Shown: in pieces, positions 27,323-35,356 of the stretch | How positions within the stretch are numbered: position 1 is the first letter of the stretch | How the letters are laid out: the number at the start of each line of letters is the position of its first letter | Assembly (NCBI RefSeq): GCF_024806835.1 | Contig: NZ_JANTYU010000005.1 | Location: 306,054 to 344,315, forward strand | Direction: 5' to 3' | DNA: 38,262 nucleotides | Source of the DNA: Xanthomonas sp. 3793 | Lineage (GTDB): Bacteria; Pseudomonadota; Gammaproteobacteria; Xanthomonadales; Xanthomonadaceae | Translations under genes and position numbers: made by a program | The notes under the pieces: generated by a model | Told to the model about the DNA's origin: nothing | What the model saw: the letters and a program-made list of their open reading frames with translations, nothing else | Database searches by the model: none

Positions 27323-27540
27323 TGGGGATTGGGCATTCGGGAGTGGGGATTCGCAGAAGCGGGTTCCCACTCCTTCGCCATTCCGCGTTCGAATGTCCGG
27401 TATTGAACGGCAGTCGGGACGCAGACGGCGCTTTCAGACCGGCTCTCGCGAATTCCGGCATCCCTGCTTCCACGAATCCCGACTCCCCAATCCCAACATC
27501 CCATGCTTTTGCGAATCCCGAATCCCCAATCCCCAATCGC
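27323..27540. repeat. GGGATTGG-type inverted repeat element after acs
   Basis: The left arm (27323-27360) and right arm (27505-27540) are imperfect reverse complements of about 36 bases, with GCTTxTGCGAATCCC the best part. A third partial copy lies at about 27475-27503. The words are the same as in 3172-3202. The element fills the acs-response regulator gap and can fold into a long stem that might affect read-through. Confidence 0.7.
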
Positions 27541-27549
27541 GGCCCCTCA

Positions 27550-28218
27550 ATGACCACCCTGCTGATCGCCGACGACCATCCCCTGTTCCGTGAGGCCTTG
27601 CGCGGGGCGGTGCAGCGGGTCATGCCGGGCGTAAAATTGTTCGAAGCCGACAACGTGGATGCCTTGTACACGCTGGCCGACGCGCAACCGGACGCGGACC
27701 TGCTGTTGATGGATCTCAACATGCCGGGTGCGCAGGGCTTCAGTGCGTTGGTGCATATGCGCTCGCTGCATCCGCAGTTGCCGGTGGTGGTGGTGTCCGC
27801 ACGCGAAGAGCCCACGGTGATGCGGCGTGCGATCGACCATGGCGCGTTCGGCTTCATTCCCAAATCCGCAGACTCGGACACCATTGGCCGCGCATTGGCC
27901 ACGGTGCTCGATGGCGAGCGCTGGATCCCGGCCGAAGCACAGAACCTGCCGCCCACCGATAGCGAAGAGCGCGAGGTCGGCCAGCGCCTGCGCGATCTGA
28001 CCCCGCAACAGTTCCGGGTACTGCAGATGCTCGGCGCGGGCCGGCTCAACAAGCAGATCGCCTACGACCTGGGCGTGTCCGAGGCCACCATCAAGGCGCA
28101 CGTCACCGCGATCCTGCGCAAGCTCGGCGTCACCAACCGCACCCAGGCGGTGCTGATGGCCGGCAAGCTCGCCATCGATGCCGACGGCATCGTGCTGCCG
28201 CCGCCCGAAGAAGACTGA
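27550..28218 (+). CDS. LuxR-type response regulator, CrbR/ErdR-like
   Basis: The protein has 222 residues. The receiver domain (1-120) has acidic residues Asp8 and Asp9, phospho-acceptor Asp55 in LLLMDLNMPG, and Lys105 in GFIPKSADSD. A LuxR/NarL helix-turn-helix lies at 147-208 (LTPQQFRVLQMLGAG, NKQIAYDLGVSEATIKAHVT). Its place directly after acs on the same strand, close to actP, matches CrbR/ErdR (AgmR-like) regulators that activate acs and actP with the CrbS/MxtR hybrid kinase. No such kinase gene is in the window. The ATG at 27550 fits the receiver start. Assignment to CrbR is inference from context and domain type. Confidence 0.85.
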   Translation: MTTLLIADDHPLFREALRGAVQRVMPGVKLFEADNVDALYTLADAQPDADLLLMDLNMPGAQGFSALVHMRSLHPQLPVVVVSAREEPTVMRRAIDHGAFGFIPKSADSDTIGRALATVLDGERWIPAEAQNLPPTDSEEREVGQRLRDLTPQQFRVLQMLGAGRLNKQIAYDLGVSEATIKAHVTAILRKLGVTNRTQAVLMAGKLAIDADGIVLPPPEED

Positions 28219-28307
28219 ACGCGACGCAGCCAATGGCTGCGCGCACCGTCAGCGCAGACCGATCACCGCAGCGAGACGTCACGTGAGCTCATTTCCTCAC
28301 ATGGCAA

Positions 28308-28805
28308 TCAGCGCAACGGCTGGCCGGTGCAGACCTTCGACGCGCTTTGCAGGGAGGGCGCATGCCATACCTCGTTTCCGTTTTCGTCATCGCCTTCATA
28401 GATCGCATAGCGCCCATCGTCCTGGCGATGCATGGTCGGGCTGAAGGTGAGGAAATCGGTGCGGCCGTCGGGGCCAATGAAATGCATGTCGCCTCCACAC
28501 ACGATATTGGAATTGATTTCCGGCCCCAGCGCAGCGCAGGTGATCTGCGAGGTCTCCGCGCGCACCACGCGACGCACGCGCGGCCGGACCAGCCCACGGT
28601 CGGCGGCGTCGCAGAAATAATCGGCAAGCACCGTGCGCATCTCCCGCTGCGACGGCATCCAGGACGGACAGCTGCTGTACGCATCGGCCATGCAGGTTGG
28701 AACAACGCCGGCAGGCGCGTTGCGATCGGGCACAGCGGCGAGGCTGTCTTGCAGTGGCAGCAACAGGCAGGCGGCGACCGCCAGCAGGGGAAGATAGTAA
28801 GGCAT
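28308..28805 (-). CDS. Secreted cysteine-containing protein of unknown function
   Basis: A 165-residue protein with a Sec signal (MPYYLPLLAVAACLLLPLQD, cleavage near SLAA). The mature part holds six cysteines (VPTC, SSCPSW, YFCDAAD, ITCAA, IVCGGD, KVCTGQ), suggesting three disulphides in the periplasm or outside. Other visible blocks are MHFIGPDGRTDFLTFSPTMHR and EGDDENGNEVW. I do not recognise a family. ATG at 28805 gives the signal peptide; in-frame sequence upstream is not coding-like. It diverges from the thioredoxin-like gene, and a shared link to disulphide chemistry is possible but unproven. Confidence 0.72.
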   Translation of the reverse strand: MPYYLPLLAVAACLLLPLQDSLAAVPDRNAPAGVVPTCMADAYSSCPSWMPSQREMRTVLADYFCDAADRGLVRPRVRRVVRAETSQITCAALGPEINSNIVCGGDMHFIGPDGRTDFLTFSPTMHRQDDGRYAIYEGDDENGNEVWHAPSLQSASKVCTGQPLR

Positions 28806-29173
28806 CGAAAGGTGCGGCCTGGCGTGTGCGGGGCACGACTGTACGCCATGGGCAATCGACACCGTGCATGTCCACGCTGCGGCATGGCATGCGTGTGGCA
28901 TGTCGTGGGCCTGCCGCGCATGGTCCAGTAGCGATCACGTCGGTGATGGATGCGTCGCGCACCGGCGCGGCGCGGTGGCTTCGCTCCGCATGCCACCGCG
29001 CAGTTGCGCAATCGCACCGTGCCGGCGGCCGCGGCACTGGCAAGCCCAAGCGCAGGGGCGTGACCGCCTCCACAGCCGCGTACCGCGCGACATCGCAGTT
29101 GTCGATATCACCATTGACCATCAGCTGATGCCCGGGCAAGTCTCGGACTCCCAGGACGCTTTGCGGAGATGGC
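28806..29173. other. Divergent intergenic region, no gene seen
   Basis: These 368 bases separate the secreted Cys protein and the thioredoxin-like gene and should hold both promoters. Open frames here encode Cys/Arg/His-rich shadow sequence without domains. No repeat or clear promoter stands out. Confidence 0.5.
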
Positions 29174-29764
29174 ATGGCACGACGTGTTCCCTGGCTCTGG
29201 ATCGGCTTGCTGCTGGCGTGTGCACTGATTGCAGCACTGGCATGGCAGAACAAACAGCTGCGTGCGCAACAGCAGTTCCTGCAGACCCGCGTCAGCACGC
29301 CGTATGACGGCATGTACGTGCCTCGCATCGACGTGACCGATGCAGATGGGAAGCGCCACATGCTGGGCGCACCGCAGGGGCGGGCACAGGTGCTGTTCTT
29401 TTTCACCACTACCTGTCCGTATTGCCAGCGCTCGGCGCCCACCGTGCTGCGTGCAGCGCGGCAGTTACAGGCCAATTTGCCGGGCCGGCCGCAGTTGCTC
29501 GGCGTGTGCCAGTGCGATGCCGCGCAGGCAGCGCGCTACGCGCATGTGCATGGCTTCGATTTTCCGGTGGTCACGCTGACCGACCGCCGCGCGCTGATGC
29601 TGTTTCGGGCGCGCAATGTGCCATTGGTGATGGCCGTCGATGGGGAGGGGCGCGTGCGCCATTCCCATGTCGGCCTGTTCGATACCACGGAGCGGGTGCA
29701 GGACCTGGTCGCCGCGTTGCGCCGCACGGATGCGCCAGCGGCATTGGCAACGGTGAAGGAGTGA
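29174..29764 (+). CDS. Membrane-anchored thioredoxin-like (TlpA/redoxin) protein
   Basis: The protein has 196 residues. One N-terminal membrane segment (about 7-24, PWLWIGLLLACALIAALAW) anchors a periplasmic thioredoxin fold. The active site is TTCPYCQRSAP with Cys81-Pro-Tyr-Cys84, near-identical in style to DsbA-like CPxC sites, and the cis-proline loop appears as NVPLVMAVDGEGRV. It likely reduces or forms disulphides in exported proteins. It starts at ATG after CGGAGAT. Four bases separate its stop from the six-cysteine peptide gene, whose ribosome-binding site AAGGAG lies inside its last codons, so that peptide is the obvious candidate substrate. Confidence 0.88.
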   Translation: MARRVPWLWIGLLLACALIAALAWQNKQLRAQQQFLQTRVSTPYDGMYVPRIDVTDADGKRHMLGAPQGRAQVLFFFTTTCPYCQRSAPTVLRAARQLQANLPGRPQLLGVCQCDAAQAARYAHVHGFDFPVVTLTDRRALMLFRARNVPLVMAVDGEGRVRHSHVGLFDTTERVQDLVAALRRTDAPAALATVKE

Positions 29765-29768
29765 GTGC

Positions 29769-29972
29769 ATGAACAAGCGTTGGTTATCTGTACGCAATGC
29801 GTTGGTGGCAGCGGCGTTCCTGGCCAGTACCGGCTTCGGCGCATTTCAGGTCATGGCAGGCAGCAACACCCAGCCGACGACCGAGGCCTGCAGCGCATGG
29901 CAATGCGCGGCCGAGTGTCCGGAATTCGGCGGTCAATTGGGGCAAGGCAACGTGTGCTATTGCTGCGGCTAA
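29769..29972 (+). CDS. Small exported six-cysteine peptide
   Basis: The protein has 67 residues. N-terminal NKRWLSVRN is basic and followed by a hydrophobic stretch (about 11-29, ALVAAAFLASTGFGAFQVMA), a signal peptide or anchor with a possible cut after VMA. The remaining 37 residues contain six cysteines: C41-x4-C46-x3-C50-x12-C63-x-C65-C66, ending in Gly. CxxxC followed by a Gly-rich loop and VCYC recalls disulphide-rich mini-proteins, although the spacing is not that of a known family I can name. It is translationally linked to the thioredoxin-like gene and followed by a terminator. A secreted toxin, signal or bacteriocin-like peptide are options. Confidence 0.8.
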   Translation: MNKRWLSVRNALVAAAFLASTGFGAFQVMAGSNTQPTTEACSAWQCAAECPEFGGQLGQGNVCYCCG

Positions 29973-29980
29973 GCCGTCAG

Positions 29981-30005
29981 GCGGGGCCGCGTGGCCCCGC
30001 TTCTT
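29981..30005 (+). terminator. Terminator of the thioredoxin-peptide operon
   Basis: GCGGGGCC, GCGT, GGCCCCGC is an eight-bp GC stem followed by TTCTT, starting eight bases after the peptide stop codon. Confidence 0.75.
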
Positions 30006-30241
30006 GCAAGTGCGCAATGAAAGGCGCAATGCGTTCAAGGCAGCAACCGCCTGGTTGATGTCGCGTTGGATGGCGCGCGCGACGTGCGTTGTTTTTAGCG
30101 CGTTTTCGCAATGTATGGCTCTTCGCAGGCGCTGATTGCCGACACCGCAGCGCGGCCTTGGCAATCGCGCCGTCCTTCGCTCATGCCCTCCGTATCATGG
30201 CGCATGCGTCGGCCACGTACCCGACGCGACCGGCAGCCGCA

Positions 30242-31864
30242 TCAGCCCAGCGCGCGGTACCGGAAATCGCGCAGCACCACCTCGCCTTGCTGCGCGGCAT
30301 ACACGCCCAGCTGCAGGCTCAAGAAACCGCCGAACACGTTGTGATGGAATCCGGACACTTCCATGCGCGTGGGGTGGCGTATCCATTGCCGGCCGTCGTC
30401 GAACGAATATTCAAAGCTCACGACGTGGCGATCGTTGGTCAGCCGCACGCGGATGCGGCGGTGCGTATTGGGCGCGCGTACCCACGCCAGTTCTTCTGAA
30501 TACTCGTAGGTCTTCATGGTGTCGGCGGTGAAGCCGATGCCGATGAAGGCCTTGTGGTTGTAGAACAGCACGATGCCGCCTTCAGCATCGCCGACCAACT
30601 CCAACGTGACCTCGGCCGCGTAGGCGCGATCGGGCACGCCGCAGGTCAGCGGCGCGCTGTCAATGGGCGATGTGCCCGCGCAGGTCAGCGTCAACGCCTT
30701 GTTGGCCCGCCGCACGCGCGCCTGCTCGCCCGGCTTGGGCGCGTGCAGGCTCCACTGGGTGCCGAATCGGTCGGTGGAAAAATCATCGGACAACGCGACG
30801 CCGGTGGCGATGGACGTACCGCCGGCGGCAGCGCGTGCCGGCGTGCGCAACGGCGTGGACAGGTCGCCGCCTGTGGCGCGAAACCAGCCGTCGGCGGTCC
30901 ACTCGATCGGCTCCAGCAGGGTCTGACGCCCCAGGGTACGGAAGCCGTTTTCGTAGCCGTGATAGACCAGCCACCAATCGCCACGTGGGCCTTGCACCAG
31001 CGTGGCATGGCCGCGCGACCACCACGGTTCCTGCTCGGACAGCGTGCGCACCAGCGGATTGCGCGGACAGTGTTCCCACGGCCCGTGCACCGAGCGCGAG
31101 CGTGCAGCGATGACCATGTGCCCGGTCACCGGGCCGGCGGTGCCGCCGACGGCGGTCACCAGATACAGCCAACCGTCGTGCCAGGTGAGCTTGGGGCCTT
31201 CGGGCGCGAAGTTCTCCACCACCCAGTCGTCGGGATAACGCCACGGCGCGTAGGCCGGTTCGAGTTGCCCATCGGTGGCCAGGCCATCGTCGCGCAGGCG
31301 GATCTTGCGGATGCCGTTGACGAACAGATAGCGCTTGCCGTCTTCGCCCACCACGTGGCCGGGATCGATGCAGCCGGCGATGTTCAGATCGATCGGCGCG
31401 CTCCATGGCCCGCGGATGTCATCGGCCCAGATCACGAAGATCGACCAGCCCTTGTCGTCGGGATTGGCCGGGATATAGATGAAGTAACGGCCGTCGTGCT
31501 TGCACAGATCCAGTGCCCAGATCGTGCCCAGTTCCTGGCGCAGTGCAGGGCCGATCGGCGTCCAGTTGATCAGGTCGGTGGAGTGCCACAGCACGATGCC
31601 CGGGTAGGAAAAGAACGACGAAAACGTCATGTAGTAGTCGTCGCCATCCTTGAGGATGGTGGGGTCCGGGTGATCGCCGGCCACGATGGGATTGAGGTAG
31701 GTGCCGTTGCCCAGGTCTGCCTTGCGCTGGCCTTCGATGCCGCGCGCCCACTGCGGCGGATGCGCGCAGCCCATGGCTGGCGCCTGCGCGGCAGCCGGCA
31801 GCGGCGCGACCAATGCGCCTGCGGCCAGCACCTTGAACAACTCCCGCCGTGTCGTGTCTGGCAT
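30242..31864 (-). CDS. Tat-exported glycoside hydrolase family 43 enzyme
   Basis: The protein has 540 residues. TTRRELFKVLAAGALVAP is a twin-arginine signal. The five-bladed propeller (about 55-330) shows the GH43 triad: Asp67 in AGDHPDPTIL (base), Asp167 in GCIDPGHV (pKa modulator) and Glu222 in FAPEGPKL (acid). A C-terminal beta-sandwich (about 365-540, DDFSTDRFGTQWSLH...GGFLSLQLGVYAA) is typical of beta-xylosidase or arabinofuranosidase members. Such enzymes trim plant cell-wall xylan or arabinan side chains. It diverges from the fucose operon across 620 bases. Exact substrate is not decided by the sequence. Confidence 0.92.
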   Translation of the reverse strand: MPDTTRRELFKVLAAGALVAPLPAAAQAPAMGCAHPPQWARGIEGQRKADLGNGTYLNPIVAGDHPDPTILKDGDDYYMTFSSFFSYPGIVLWHSTDLINWTPIGPALRQELGTIWALDLCKHDGRYFIYIPANPDDKGWSIFVIWADDIRGPWSAPIDLNIAGCIDPGHVVGEDGKRYLFVNGIRKIRLRDDGLATDGQLEPAYAPWRYPDDWVVENFAPEGPKLTWHDGWLYLVTAVGGTAGPVTGHMVIAARSRSVHGPWEHCPRNPLVRTLSEQEPWWSRGHATLVQGPRGDWWLVYHGYENGFRTLGRQTLLEPIEWTADGWFRATGGDLSTPLRTPARAAAGGTSIATGVALSDDFSTDRFGTQWSLHAPKPGEQARVRRANKALTLTCAGTSPIDSAPLTCGVPDRAYAAEVTLELVGDAEGGIVLFYNHKAFIGIGFTADTMKTYEYSEELAWVRAPNTHRRIRVRLTNDRHVVSFEYSFDDGRQWIRHPTRMEVSGFHHNVFGGFLSLQLGVYAAQQGEVVLRDFRYRALG

Positions 31865-32484
31865 GCATCAGCTTCGTCGGATCAGGGCTGCCATCTAGCC
31901 TGACGCGCCGCTACGAGGCAACCGCGCAAGCGGCGTTATAGGAACTGGTGATGCGGCATTCGGATTTCGAAATAGCAACACGCTCTTGGCGTTGCAGCGG
32001 GAGGAACAGCATCGCTGCGGTGCATGTCCTCGCTGCGCAAGCGGGTCCGCCCGCGATCAGGGTCGCGCGGGTTGGCGTGGGCAGCGGCGCTGCAGCGCCT
32101 GCAAATGCGCGCGCCCGGATGGGTGCTCCCTGGTCCACGACCCTGCCGGTCTGCATCCTGGATGGCCCCCTGTTGCCAGCGCATCGTCGGTACCTGGAGT
32201 GCAACACGCGATATCCGGCCGATCAGCAGGGTCCGATCTTGCGATCAGCCCACCGACCACACCGCGGCAGGCAAGGCCTGCAAGACCTCTCACACCGGTC
32301 GCCTAATCCCGCCCTCGGTCCAGCCCTATCCCGCCATGCTGCACTGCAGCGTGATCTGTTCATTGATGATTGCGATATTCATATGCGAACAGCCGGGCGC
32401 CTGCCGGCTGGTGGATGTCGCAATGCAAAGCTGCTGCCTTTCAGATCCAGCCCCCGCCTGCGCCAGCCCTGCCGGGCGTCGCGC
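31865..32484. other. 620-base divergent region before the fucose operon
   Basis: This unusually long gap carries the promoters of the GH43 gene and the fucose operon. The only distinctive part is an AT-richer segment at about 32358-32392 where TGTTC and GAACA enclose ATTGATGATTGCGATATTC, a weak operator candidate. In-frame upstream ATG codons of the aldo/keto reductase occur here, but the encoded extension is not family-like. No other gene is seen. Confidence 0.45.
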
Positions 32485-33495
32485 GTGAGCGCGCTGGCAC
32501 GGCAACGCCTGGGCCGCACCGAGGTGCAGCTGTCGGCGCTGGGATTTGGCGCTGCGCCGATCGGGAATCTGTACAGGGAGGTCGCCGAGGCAGACGCGCT
32601 GGCTGCGGTGGCGAGCGCGTTCGAGGCCGGCATCCGCCACTTCGACACCGCGCCCTACTACGGTTACGGGCTCAGCGAAGCGCGCCTGGGCCGTGGCCTA
32701 GCCGGCGTGCCGCGCGCTGCCTACACGCTGTCGACCAAGGTCGGCCGTTGCGTCTACGACGACGCGCAGGCGGTGGCGGGGCGCGACGGTTTTGCGGTGG
32801 CCGGCCGCCGCGCCGAATTCGACTACAGCGCCGACGGCGTGCGGCGTGCGTTCGCGTCCAGCCTGGAGCGCCTGGGCACCGACTACATCGACGTGCTGCT
32901 GCTGCACGACATCGGTGCCCTGACCCACGGAGACAACCACGCCCATGTGCTGCAGCAGGCCTTGGAGGAGGCCTTGCCGGCCATGGCGGAGTTGAAGGCA
33001 TCCGGTGCGTGCGGGGCGATCGGGCTGGGCGTCAACGAGCAGGACGTGGCATTGGAGGTGTTGCCGCGCTTCCCGATCGACTGCGTGATGCTGGCAGGGC
33101 GCTACACGCTGCTGGAACAGCATGGCGCGCGTGCGCTGCTCGACCAGGCGCAGCAACACGGCGTGTCGATCCTGTCGGCCGGCCCGTACAGTTCCGGACT
33201 GCTCAGCGATGCGCGCGGCCCCGGCGCCACCTATAACTACGCCCCTGTGGACACCACCACCTTGCAGCATGCGCAGCGTCTGTATGCGGCCTGCGCGGCG
33301 TTCGACGTGGACATCGGCGCGGCCGCATTGCAGTTTCCGCTGGCGCATCCGGCGGTGACCACCGTGGTGGCCGGCATGCGCACCGTCGCCGAGGTGCAAT
33401 CGGCCGCCACGCGGTTGCAGGCATCGATCCCGGCTGCGCTATGGCAGCGCCTGCGCAACGGCGGCCTGCTCGATGCGGACCTGCCCACGCCATGA
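32485..33495 (+). CDS. Aldo/keto reductase, L-fucose dehydrogenase
   Basis: About 336 residues from the GTG at 32485 (VSALARQRLGRTEVQLSALG), where family similarity begins. It oxidises L-fucose to L-fuconolactone with NAD(P), step 1 of the non-phosphorylating pathway. The AKR tetrad is visible: Asp54 and Tyr59 in HFDTAPYYGYG, Lys85 in LSTKVGR and His141 in LLLHDIG; SAGPYSSGLLS and AALQFPLAHPAV mark the cofactor side. It belongs to the D-threo-aldose 1-dehydrogenase type. It overlaps the lactonase gene by four bases (ATGA). Alternative start: ATG at 32383, which adds 34 atypical residues. Confidence 0.9.
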   Translation: MSALARQRLGRTEVQLSALGFGAAPIGNLYREVAEADALAAVASAFEAGIRHFDTAPYYGYGLSEARLGRGLAGVPRAAYTLSTKVGRCVYDDAQAVAGRDGFAVAGRRAEFDYSADGVRRAFASSLERLGTDYIDVLLLHDIGALTHGDNHAHVLQQALEEALPAMAELKASGACGAIGLGVNEQDVALEVLPRFPIDCVMLAGRYTLLEQHGARALLDQAQQHGVSILSAGPYSSGLLSDARGPGATYNYAPVDTTTLQHAQRLYAACAAFDVDIGAAALQFPLAHPAVTTVVAGMRTVAEVQSAATRLQASIPAALWQRLRNGGLLDADLPTP

Positions 33496-34364
33496 GCCGC
33501 GTCGATGCACACCTGCATTTCTGGCACCTGGCCCGTGGCGATTACGACTGGCTGACGCCCGAGCTTGCGCCGCTGTATCGCAACTTCGCGCCGCACGATG
33601 TGGACGACGCACTGGATGCAGCCGGTATCGACAGCGTGGTGGTGGTGCAGGCCGCCGCAACCGAAGCCGAAACCTGTTATCTGTTCGAGCTGGCGCACGA
33701 CGCGCCGCGCATTGCCGGCGTGGTCGGCTGGGTGGACTTTGCCGCACCCGATGCCGCTGCGCGTATCGGCGCCCTGGTCCGCGCAGGCGGCGGTGCGCTC
33801 AAGGGGCTGCGCCCGATGGTGCAGGACATCGCCGATGCGCAGTGGTTGGCAGGCCCCGCCTTGGACGCCGCCTTCGATGCGATGCTGGCACATGATCTTG
33901 CCTTCGATGCGCTGATCCGCGCCGTGCATGTGCCGGCACTGCAGGCGCGTTTGAAGCGCCATCCGCAGTTGCGCGTGGTCGTCGACCACGGCGGCAAGCC
34001 GCAGATTGCGGCAGGCGAATTCGTTGCCTGGGCCGCGGGCATGGCCGCGTTGGCGCAGCACCCCAACGTGCACTGCAAACTGTCCGGGCTGCTCACCGAG
34101 GCCGCGCGCGGCGCCGGCATCGATGCACTGGAGCCGTATGTCGCGCACCTGTTTGCGCGCTTCGGTGCGCAGCGCCTGCTCTGGGGCAGCGACTGGCCGG
34201 TGCTGACCCTGCGTGCCGATTACGCGCAGTGGTTTGATCTCGCACAGCAGCTGGTCACCCGTCATGCCGCCGAACACGCCGCTGCGGTGTTCGGCGACAA
34301 CGCACGCATGTTCTATCGTCTGCCACGGCCGGCGGCCCCCACCCACGGAACCCTATCGGTATGA
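33492..34364 (+). CDS. Amidohydrolase family L-fuconolactone hydrolase
   Basis: A 290-residue TIM-barrel metal enzyme of the COG3618 amidohydrolase group that opens L-fucono-lactone to L-fuconate, step 2 of the pathway. It shows VDAHLHFWH (Asp5, His7, His9), VVVDHGGKP (Asp165, His166), NVHCKLSGL (Lys196) and LLWGSDWPVL (Asp234), the ligand set of this group. The start overlaps the reductase stop and its own stop overlaps the next start, both ATGA, so three genes are tightly coupled. Function is assigned from family plus operon partners. Confidence 0.9.
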   Translation: MSRVDAHLHFWHLARGDYDWLTPELAPLYRNFAPHDVDDALDAAGIDSVVVVQAAATEAETCYLFELAHDAPRIAGVVGWVDFAAPDAAARIGALVRAGGGALKGLRPMVQDIADAQWLAGPALDAAFDAMLAHDLAFDALIRAVHVPALQARLKRHPQLRVVVDHGGKPQIAAGEFVAWAAGMAALAQHPNVHCKLSGLLTEAARGAGIDALEPYVAHLFARFGAQRLLWGSDWPVLTLRADYAQWFDLAQQLVTRHAAEHAAAVFGDNARMFYRLPRPAAPTHGTLSV

Positions 34365-35131
34365 CAGTCTCCATTCCCACCACGCCCAATACCCGCCTGC
34401 AGGGCAAGCGTTGCCTGATCACCGCCGCAGGCGCCGGCATCGGCCGCGAAAGCGCGCTGGCCTGCGCACGCGCCGGCGCGCAGGTGATCGCCACCGACAT
34501 CGATGCCGCTGCCCTGCAGGCGCTGGCATCCGAATCGCAGGCGATCACCACCCAATTGCTCGACGTCACCGATGCCGCCGCCATTACCGCGCTGGTCGCC
34601 GAACACGGCCCGTTCGATGTGTTGTTCAACTGCGCCGGCTACGTGCATCAGGGCAGCATTCTCGACTGCGACGAGCCGGCCTGGCGCCGCTCGTTCGCGA
34701 TCAACGTCGATGCGATGTACTACACCTGCAAGGCGGTGCTGCCGGGCATGCTCGAACGCGGTGCCGGCAGCATCATCAACATGTCCTCGGTGGCCTCCAG
34801 CATCAAGGGTGTGCCGAACCGCTTCGTCTATGGCGTGACCAAGGCGGCGGTGATCGGCCTGAGCAAGGCCATCGCCGCCGATTACGTGGCCCAGGGCGTG
34901 CGTTGCAACGCGATCTGCCCGGGCACCATCAAGACGCCGTCGCTGGGCCAGCGCGTGCAGGCCCTGGGCGGCGACGAACAGGCGGTGTGGAAGAGCTTCA
35001 CCGACCGCCAGCCGATGGGCCGCCTGGGCGATCCGCGCGAGATCGCGCAGCTGGTGGTGTACTTGGCCTCGGACGAATCCTCCTTCACCACCGGCCAGAC
35101 CCACATCATCGACGGGGGCTGGTCCAACTGA
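34361..35131 (+). CDS. SDR, 2-keto-3-deoxy-L-fuconate dehydrogenase
   Basis: A 256-residue short-chain dehydrogenase oxidising 2-keto-3-deoxy-L-fuconate at C4 to the 2,4-diketo acid, step 4 of the pathway. The cofactor motif TAAGAGIG is at 21-28, Asp46 in ATDID indicates NAD preference, NCAG is at 90-93, and the catalytic Ser143, Tyr157 and Lys161 lie in NMSSVASS and FVYGVTKAA. The C-terminus SSFTTGQTHIIDGGWSN is complete. It overlaps the lactonase gene by four bases. The 225-base spacing to the FAH gene that follows holds no gene. Confidence 0.93.
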   Translation: MTVSIPTTPNTRLQGKRCLITAAGAGIGRESALACARAGAQVIATDIDAAALQALASESQAITTQLLDVTDAAAITALVAEHGPFDVLFNCAGYVHQGSILDCDEPAWRRSFAINVDAMYYTCKAVLPGMLERGAGSIINMSSVASSIKGVPNRFVYGVTKAAVIGLSKAIAADYVAQGVRCNAICPGTIKTPSLGQRVQALGGDEQAVWKSFTDRQPMGRLGDPREIAQLVVYLASDESSFTTGQTHIIDGGWSN

Positions 35132-35356
35132 ACGCGGCCGACGACACCGCCGTGCAACGGCCAGACCCATGGTCGCTGGCGATGGTTTCGCAGCCGTGCT
35201 GAAGACTGCTGACAAGACGCCGCATCGCATGCCTGAGGCGGCCTGCCAGCACGCATCACCGACATTCCTGTTCCGAGCGCGTCGTCCAGCTCCTGCCGAT
35301 ACACCGTGCAACAGGTGGCTGCTCGCTCCGATTCCTCCCCTGCAAAGGAAGACTGC

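Noticed and set aside
31948..32484. N-terminal extension of the aldo/keto reductase by about 180 residues
   Set aside because: The extension has no similarity to the AKR family and covers the divergent promoter region; a GTG at 32485 gives a normal length.
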